A model generated the notes under the pieces. That model searched no databases and was not told the DNA's origin. It saw nothing but the letters and a program-made list of their open reading frames with translations. Below are positions 49,701-58,700 of a stretch of 64,000 nt of DNA, piece by piece. Within the stretch, counting starts at the first letter, position 1. Each line of letters starts with the position of its first letter. The position numbers and the translations under genes are program-made. The stretch covers positions 27,637,666-27,701,665 of the forward strand of contig NC_092579.1 of the NCBI RefSeq assembly GCF_037975245.1, written 5' to 3'. Source of the stretch: Apostichopus japonicus (Eukaryota > Echinodermata > Holothuroidea > Aspidochirotida > Stichopodidae).

Positions 49701-52700
49701 AAATGTGTAGCAATGCAATGTGTCCTTGCCGCATTAAGATTTGAACTGACTATTTCAGCCCAAAGATAAAGCTACTTACTGCACGAGAGGACCGCACACT
49801 TGATACTAGCTATTCTTGCTTCTTGTTTTTCTTCTTCTTTCTGTTAAGCGTGCCTGATGATTACAAAGTCAACCCTGGTCCAGTTGAAGCCATCTGCCAA
49901 CATCCTACAGAGCCAGAAAAGGTACATGGGTTATTATTTGTCTCCTAGACAAAAGGAAAATTTTCAATAGTCGGTTTTTACAAAGAGGAGATAGTCAGCT
50001 GGCTGTGAGAGAAGCTTTAATAAAAGAGAGGCTTGTGTTGGTGTTTAGTAATGGTCTACTTACCCTAGGGTTGGGTTAATTGACAGGGTACTTGCCTCTA
50101 CTGGTAGTAGTCACATCATTTACTGAGATGTTCTCGGGGACGCCCTCCGTTAGGTCAGCGATGATGCTCTCATATTTTTAGATCCATAAGACTAGATGAT
50201 CTTGTCCATATAGTAATATTGCAGAAGGGAAAAGCTGCCCACCTGGTCTCTATATTTTCAAAATGAATGTTCAGTGGACCAACAAAAATTTATGAAAGGA
50301 ATAGATACCTTTGTCTCAGGCCGTCTTCAGTACAAGGCGATCGAAAATATACCTGGCTGGCTATGCAATTCTTTGGCCTACTGGGTATTTTATTTTGAAC
50401 TACTTTGTCGCTTACCCTACGAATGCAAAGTGACAGGTACGTCGTGTTGATAATGTTGGATATATATATATTCCCCTATCTCTGCTAGCTTCTGATTGGC
50501 TACAATAGAGGCCTGATCGTAATCTGGGACAGCAAGGAGTTGCAAGTGGACGCCACCTTCGTCTGTAACCAGCAGTTGGAATCCCTGTGTTGGCGGCGAG
50601 ACGGCGCCCAGTTCAGCAGCTCACACTCAGACGGCAGCTACACAGTCTGGGACATAGAAACCATGACCGCCACGAAGGACGCTACGGTACCATATGGTAA
50701 GTATTTGTGGCATAGTGTGTGGTTGCCATGACAACATTCATTCAGGATTATGGAAACTATGCTACTTGTTTATTTATTGTAATAGAGAAGTCAGCAACCT
50801 TTGTACATTTTCACAGTTAATGCAAGCCCCTGGGCGAAATACATGTTCCTTTCATAAGGGGTCATGTGATGTTACAGGCAGGTGCTGTGGATTTTTGTCT
50901 AACTTTCCATTGCCTAGAGAGGTAAGAGGTTGCTCTTTGACCTATTGTTCTCCTCTACATGTGTTCTGCAAGATAGTAAGTATTTACCTTCAAGAGATCC
51001 ATCTCAAATTTTTGATTTGCTTTGTTTGTTTAGGGTCTGCAAGTTTGCTGTAGCCTTAAACTATCTGACATATTTTTTTAAGCAGCTGGTTTTGATTGTA
51101 ATATAAATATCCCTTCTTTTACAAATCAAAGTAAAAGACACCTTTGAGGTTTTCACCAAATCAAGGTTAATTACCGAGTATTCAACGAATTTGATTTGAG
51201 CTTCAAAAATGATGTATTTCAAAGCAAATTTGAAAAAAAAATCAATGATTAGCTTCTCTATATTTTGAAATGAAAACATTGGCATACCAGAATTATTACA
51301 TAGGTAGATTATCTTCATTAAATGATACTTAATTATCAATATGTGGCGTCTTTATTGATGATAAATGAATACCTTATAGCATTCATAGAGAACAATGCTC
51401 TAGTTTAAGTTAGGGAAGCTAGTAGGTTGTGGTGGTAGCTCAAGCTAGTTATAAATAATATATATATATTATAGAACAATGGTATAAGAGATATAAAAAT
51501 GAAACCTGGTGAGCTTTGATTATTTGAAATAACGTGACCTGTGAACAAGATGAACATTTTATATGAAGCGCGATAATTTTGGGATTCCTTGAAAAGATTG
51601 TTCATTTTGTTTTTCCTCTTCTCTGAAATAAAGTTGTCTGTAGGTCTCAAGAACCTTGTAAGACAAGTTGTCTCACATGGCTTGGGAAGAGTTTGTGAAA
51701 ATGTGATTTTGTTTACAAGACATTGGGTACAAGGAATCTTTGGTATTACTACCCTTACATTAGTGATGTAGATACTACAAGACTGAAAATTATATTTCAA
51801 CTTTTACTACAATGACTTACCAAAGATTCCTGTGAAGTTAATGTCAGTTTTGTCACAAAGATTGCAAGACACTTTTTTTATGGGAGATTTTCATTCATTT
51901 TGAGGACAGAGTGTTTGATAGGTAGATGTATTAATAAAGATCTTTGCATAAAGATCATGTTAATGTTAAATGCGATCATGTTAGAACTGTGTTATTGTGG
52001 TTTGTATACATTAGTTTGATCGTCCATCTTGTCCTTCTATATATCTCTCTTATATGTCAGACCATTGTGGCCCTCTGTTCATCAATAGTTTGTCTTTGTG
52101 AGAGGCAATAAATAAGCCCCCCTCCCATCCATGCTCCCTCCCACCTCCAACAATAATGAAGAAAGAAGGAAACATAATGAGAAAAAAATGAAATCAGTCC
52201 TGTCCTAATTCGTCCATAAAATGATTTCATCACACCTTATTTTCAGATCTACGGGAACCACTTTTACCAATAGTGTCAACATTCCTTCCTTTTCTAAGTA
52301 GAGAGTGTTGGGATTTTATTTTTGGGGCAACTTTGAGGTGAAACTGAATAAAATGGACCGTTGTATTTTCAGTATGTTTTTCCTTTCAAATAGCCTCCTA
52401 GAGTGTATGAGGATAGGAGATGTTCGTAGCAGTTTTTAAACTTGAAAGTGACAGGGTGATATTTAGAAGACAGAAAGTATGCTTCTTAATGGGATTGTGA
52501 AGCACCATCGAAATCACTGTAGGTGTTAAAATGGAGTGTTTAAGCTGAGAAATATGCTTTACAGTAAGAAGTGCTTTTCAGTATCAGTTTTAGCTCAGAA
52601 CATGTAAGACAAGGGGTCTGTATTGTCCAAGGACAACGTACAACGGACAATACTATTGAGTAGGTTTCACATACCACCAAATTAAGGGAGTTGTAGCTGA

Positions 52701-55700
52701 ATTATCAAGTTCATTTGTTCCGCACAAATGCATCCACAAAATTTGTTCTCTGAGCACGAGTGGAATCATCGGTTTGTGACGAGCCTAATCTTTTAGCAGC
52801 ATAAACGACATTTGCAATTTGTAATAATTATAGAATCATAGAAAAATTTAAATATTGCGTATTAAACTTGCCCCTTATGGACATGTGCTGTAAAAAATAT
52901 TTTGGACCGACTGGTTAGGCTCAGAAATTTCTTTACCAGGAAGTAGGAAACTAACATTGTTCGAAAGGGTAAGCATTTGTTGTGACACACTAATGCAAGA
53001 GAACTAACATGTAGTTATTTGCTTGCAGGGATGTGTTACCTTGCAAGCACATCCAGTGCTTTAAGTGGCCAATATCGTAGTTTGCGAGGGTTTGAAACAA
53101 AAAAAATATTCAAGAACTGCTTTCCTTCCCATATTTTTAGATTATAGGTTTAGAACTTGACAGTTTGATTGCCATCTGCAAATCTTACGATGTTTATCAA
53201 AACTCCTTTCCTCTTGTTTAAACTATTTTGATACTTTCAACCGTTCATACTTTTTTTCTGTCATTTTCTTTTGTTATTCGATAGTTGGTATCCGATCTTT
53301 TCCACTAAATCTTGTATAGTTTAAACAAAAAATCATAAATAAAGAAGAATAGCTTTCTTTGGCATTCCACCATGTTGCTTCTACTTTTTTATTAACATTC
53401 CAGGGAAATGAAAAGAAAAGAAAAAAACCCATCACATTCATAGCTTCAAGAACTGTTACAACCTAACCTTGCAAACTCTATTAATATGATCTTGCGTTTC
53501 TATTTAGCCTCGATAAGTGTTGCAGTGAGTTAGGTCATTGTACGGTTGGAGCTACTCCAGTCATCCCCAGTAATCTTTCCCCAACTCCAGTCACTCGCTT
53601 ATCGAGATCTCTTTGGGTGAAAAAAAAACCACCTTTGTTAGAATCTTTTCATATGAAAGAATGGTCGACTCGAACCTATGGACTCATTGCAACACTGACC
53701 CAAAATTAATATATATAAATTTCTTTGCAAAGAATAAATTTGTCAGCTACTTGCCTACCCATGTCCTGGTGTGTTTCTATCTCCTTTTTTGTCCAAGCAA
53801 TATTTCCTTTCCCGACTAACAGTGTTCTGTCGTCGTTGTTTTTTTGTACTTTTTTTTTTATTATAATCACATCCTCTCCTCTTTCTTCGTCAGTCCTTCA
53901 CAAATTCCTACTTTTTCTTGGGCCCTTTTGTTTCTCTGTACAGCCCGAGAGTTTCTACAGGGGGTCAAAAAGGCGGGCGTGAAATTCTCCCGGCTATTTG
54001 CCCTCCGAGAGAACGGGAATAATAAAATGCTGGCAGAGATTACCCGATACGCGGTAGACGACATGCAGTTTACTAAATCTCACAAAGACAATAGTTACAT
54101 CATTATGAATGTGGATGAAACAAACGCTCCTTTCACAGACCCAATTGTTCCATATGGTAGGTCTGCACTTCAGTTCCACCTCCCCCATCCCCCCACCCCC
54201 TCCCCCACAAAAAAAAACCCATCCTCTACTTTCTTGTCCAAGATGTCAGCATTCATCCCTTTCCTCCATCTTTGCTCCATCCTCTTCTGTTTTTTTTCTT
54301 CCGTTTTCTTGTTTGGTATGCATTCACCTGTCGGCCTGTGGTGCTGTTTTACTTCATGCTTGCTGCACTCTTCTTTCAAAAGCTTGTCTGTCGTGGTTGG
54401 CCTGTAAAAACTTGTCGTGAGTCAAACGGAGCAGGGGTGCGTGTGTGTGACGTACCTGGCGATGCTGGTTACCTTTATTATTAGTTGCAGCATTTTCTTT
54501 CTAGTACTCTTGTTTTGATCTCACAATGGATTTAGTTTTTCTGTTTCCAGTTTTACACATCTTTTTTTGTTACTTTTTAGTCACTTTTCACCATTTTTTT
54601 CACAAGTTTCTCAAAGATTTTTAGTTTCTTTTCTTTTGGAGGATTTTAGCGAAATATTCTTTTCGCAAGCACTGTCAGGCTTTCTATAGAGTACTAGTAA
54701 TTTGGAAATTAGTAGAATCCTTTGTATTTTCTTTAAGAACGTTTAATTTTTACAGGTTCTCTCAAGCATACCAGATGTTGTTGTACATTGGCTTCAGAAT
54801 TTCATCCAGGGGGATGCCCTTACCATCTTTCTAATAACCTACTAGACTTCAACTTTTAATCTTCTGCTGACAGGAGAATTATTTTTCTGTTTGTTCATTG
54901 CTTAGTATTGCCGGCATTGTCTGTCGAATTTTTCTTTGTACGTTTTGAAGTCTGCAAAAGAACTATTTTCTTGTTATCAAGAGGCAGAAAATGTTTTGAA
55001 AAAAGCAGTTTGATGTTCAAGTATATTTATTGCTGAGAAAACTTGGGCTGAAAATGCAAACAGATGCTTTAACCATTAAGAAAGGCTCTATTTGGTAGAT
55101 ATAAGGGATGTCCAATGCACTTTTTGCCATGCTAAGAATCCAGCAGACTAGATGTTTTAAGACGTCTGGAGTTGTGTAGATTTGTGGTATTGTGTATTGA
55201 GATGCCTTGCTATGTTGAATCCCTCAAGCAATAAGAAATCAACTTTGCAATGTATGACACAAACAGAGAATATTTCAGGAAATGTCTCAAGTGTCTTGTT
55301 TTTTCAAATTTATTGTCAGCTCTTGTTTGTTTAGAGACTTTGATTTTGGTTCAAGGTAAAATTATCTCCTATAAAATTCAGGGATGCAATTTTTGTTATT
55401 GACCTTTTTCAGACTAGGTTTACTAATGCTCAAATGAAACAGTAGTCACTCCTGATATCACTGTACTATGACATCTCTGCTGCAGAGTTCATCACATATT
55501 AAATCTAATGCTACCCTTTTAATATTGGTTCTTAGCTTGTTTGAAAATAGTCATCTTGTGCAAGTTACTGTATGTGCATTAATTATTAATTAGCTGTGAC
55601 TCATAGGGTGTGGTCGAAATTTGCAGTATTTTCAAGCCTTTGACCCTGTTATTCGTCAACAGGTTTGTCGGGTACACTGCTGTAACTAGGTTACATCTCC

Positions 55701-58700
55701 AGTCTATACTCTTTAGAATAGTTTATTCAATAATATCGGTGTCAGGTTAAAATTGTCTTCTGCGATCAATACGTCATTCGTCTATGAATATGAATTCTGG
55801 AATATCTTTCAGATCTCGGTCTGGCCCAAGAGAAATGGAGAAACAAAAAAACTGAGTAAATGTCTTTAACAATTTGGAAAATTCACTTGAATGCAATTTG
55901 TTTTAATATCAGAAGAAACAAACATATCAGTAAAGAGTAAATAAGGGACACCAGACGTTTACAATGAAAGCAGACAATAAAGTCAAACAATAAGAAGGAA
56001 TGAAAAATAAATTAATTTTGCGGCTGTTAACAAGCTTTTGGTGGTCATGATGGTCTTACCTTACTTCATATGAAAAAGGTTAAGGACTTGATCAAGTCTA
56101 AAATGTCATCACAGAGACACCGTTTGATTGAGAATAGTTTACTGTCACCTTGAACGATAAAACAGGCTTCGCACTCGTGACAAACAAGCAGCCCATGGTC
56201 AAGACTTTTGGAATGTGATTTTGCTGCAAATCTTTCTCTCTTTGCCTCTGGTTCCTTTTTGGATGGGTTTAATCTGTTGATCATTTTGTCGTGGATTTTT
56301 TTGATGAACCGTCACATTTGTACGATCACGGCGGTTTGGCAGATCACTTCCTGGATACACTTATCCCAGACACCCTAAAAATCGCAGGTATTTACAAAGA
56401 GTGTCGACCGATCATTTGGTTCTTTTTCTAGGTTTGGTGGTAATTTGCTGTTGATAAATGGGAAATTGTCAACGGACCAATTGCCCACTGTTTCAAATTA
56501 TCTTTTTTTTTTGATCAAGCAAATCTTTGTCTGGAGATTTTTCATTGACTTACCTCACGTCATGTAGAAGATCTTCGCAGTTTGGGGACCGGAGAGATTT
56601 TGCCTGCTCGATTCTACACTTGTGTGATGGATTTGAGGCAGCATTTTGGTTCCGACTTAAACTGAGCTGTCTTACTTGATGGACACTTATTGATTGACTG
56701 CCACTAGGGATGTGTCATGGATCCATATTAATCCTGTTCATATGGTTTAGTTTTCATTGTGGATATTTTGTTTTCCTATTAATTCTATCAAATACTGTCA
56801 CATCACCGAAGCATTTAATTAAACCAACTGTCCTTGATTTGGTATAAACCATCATATGGAGATCCTCGTGGATTATGTCATGTGATCATAGATCCACTTT
56901 GATCCTTGTCATTGTCATTTGGTTTGCATCCGGATCTTATCGGATGCTATATGTTTACCTATTGGATCCATGTTTGATCCTCACCCATTTGATTTGTCTC
57001 TTATAGGGATTCCTATGGATTTTGGTAATATGCATTGAGTTCATGGATCCACTTTGATCCTTGTCATTTAATTTGGTTTGCATCAGGATCATAATGGATT
57101 CTATGTGATTACTTAATAGGTCCGTGTTTGATTCTTACCCATATAATTTGTCTCTTACAGGGATTCTTATGGTTGGCTGGTATGTACTGAGTTCATGGGT
57201 CTGTTTTGATCCCTACATGTATGATTTGTTTGAAGAACCTATGTATTTTTACCATTTGCTAATTCATGAATCCATTTTGATTCTTTGCTTGGGATTTAGA
57301 TCCTTTGGAATCCCCTGCGGATTCTATTATCATGGATCCTACCTCCTGGTACTGTTTTGATCCTTATGATTACGACCATGATCCTTGGACCCTAATTGAT
57401 CTTGAACATTGATCCCTTCTTACACAATGTTACCTCTCAAATCCATCTTAATCCACAGCCTTTGTTCTTCAATGACGGATCTAGAGTCAGTCTGTAGGTT
57501 GTCGGTCAATGAGCTGTCAAATCCTGTTATATGTCTTTGAGGTGTGCCTTTTCATGTCCACGTTGAGTTTTTACACTCACTCAGTATCCATGTCCCCATA
57601 AGGAGCTTCTTTTGTTCCTTCCACTGGTGTCTCTTCGGAGCTTCTTTTGTTTCGCCGTGAAGTCTCTGTTTTGTATTTGCCTAAGACAAAACATCATCAG
57701 TGTGATGAATATAATCTTTGAGAGACTTTCAACCATCGTAGAGAATTGAAGATGATTAACCAAGGATAGAGAGAGTGAATACATCAGCCACCTCTGGTAC
57801 CTCGTACAGTGAATTTAGTGAGTTATCTCGTTATTTTCGAACACACTGTAGTGTCGATGGGGAACAAGGAGGGGGAGGAGGTGGACAGGAATGTGGATGT
57901 ATAACATTAATGTCATATCTCTTCTCCTCGACTCCTCTCCTCTTCTCGACAATGCTCCTTTCCCTTCACACATTATCTACGATGCATACCTAGAGCATCG
58001 GCCCCGCCGTTCAGCAGAAGATAATGTTTCAGTTCTAACTTTGCAATTTTCTCCTCCGCCAGGGCCAGGAGTCACCTTTGTGTAAAAGAAGATAAAAAAA
58101 CCCATCCCCGGAGAGCGGAAGCCTTTTTAAATCACTGTGTGAATGCAAACACTAATTACTGCATGATACTGTGTGACAAACACTAATTACTGTGTGATCA
58201 GAAGTGGACAGCCTTCTCTTTATGCTTGCATCCCAAAACATTTATCATAGTATAAATAATAACTAAAAGTATTAAATTTTAATAAAGATAAGGATGAAGG
58301 ATGTTTCCGAAGATGTTAAAACGCAGCCGAGTGTTTTTGGCGAAAGCCAAGTTATTTTGGCTGGCAGCGTGCCGATTGTTAGGTTCCAGCTAGATATCAG
58401 ATTTTGTGTTTAGTAACAATTTGGAAAGCTGTTTTAAAATGGAGAAAAAATTGCATCTTTCCCGGATGAAATTACCCCACTCACTTTATTGGGGCCGAGG
58501 CTCGAAGCCATTACCTCAAAGGTGCCCTCTGATGGTATGCTGCTGTTATTTTCTCAACCGTAGCCCATAACACAGTTTTAAGATAATACTTACACTTTAT
58601 CCTCCCAGTCCCAGATTAGTTTGCAGGTAATGGTTGTGTCAGTATTAACATTAAATACGTTTGTCAAGAAGAGGGGAGTACCGATTCAACAAAACACAAG

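Noticed and set aside
51405-51800. 131-residue minus-strand ORF
   Set aside because: AT-rich intron sequence with no conserved motif, starts and stops by chance.
56066-56284. 72-residue minus-strand ORF with HECEACF and a lysine-rich segment
   Set aside because: Looks slightly protein-like, but no family recognised, no neighbouring domain, no splice continuity; would need a protein search to revive.
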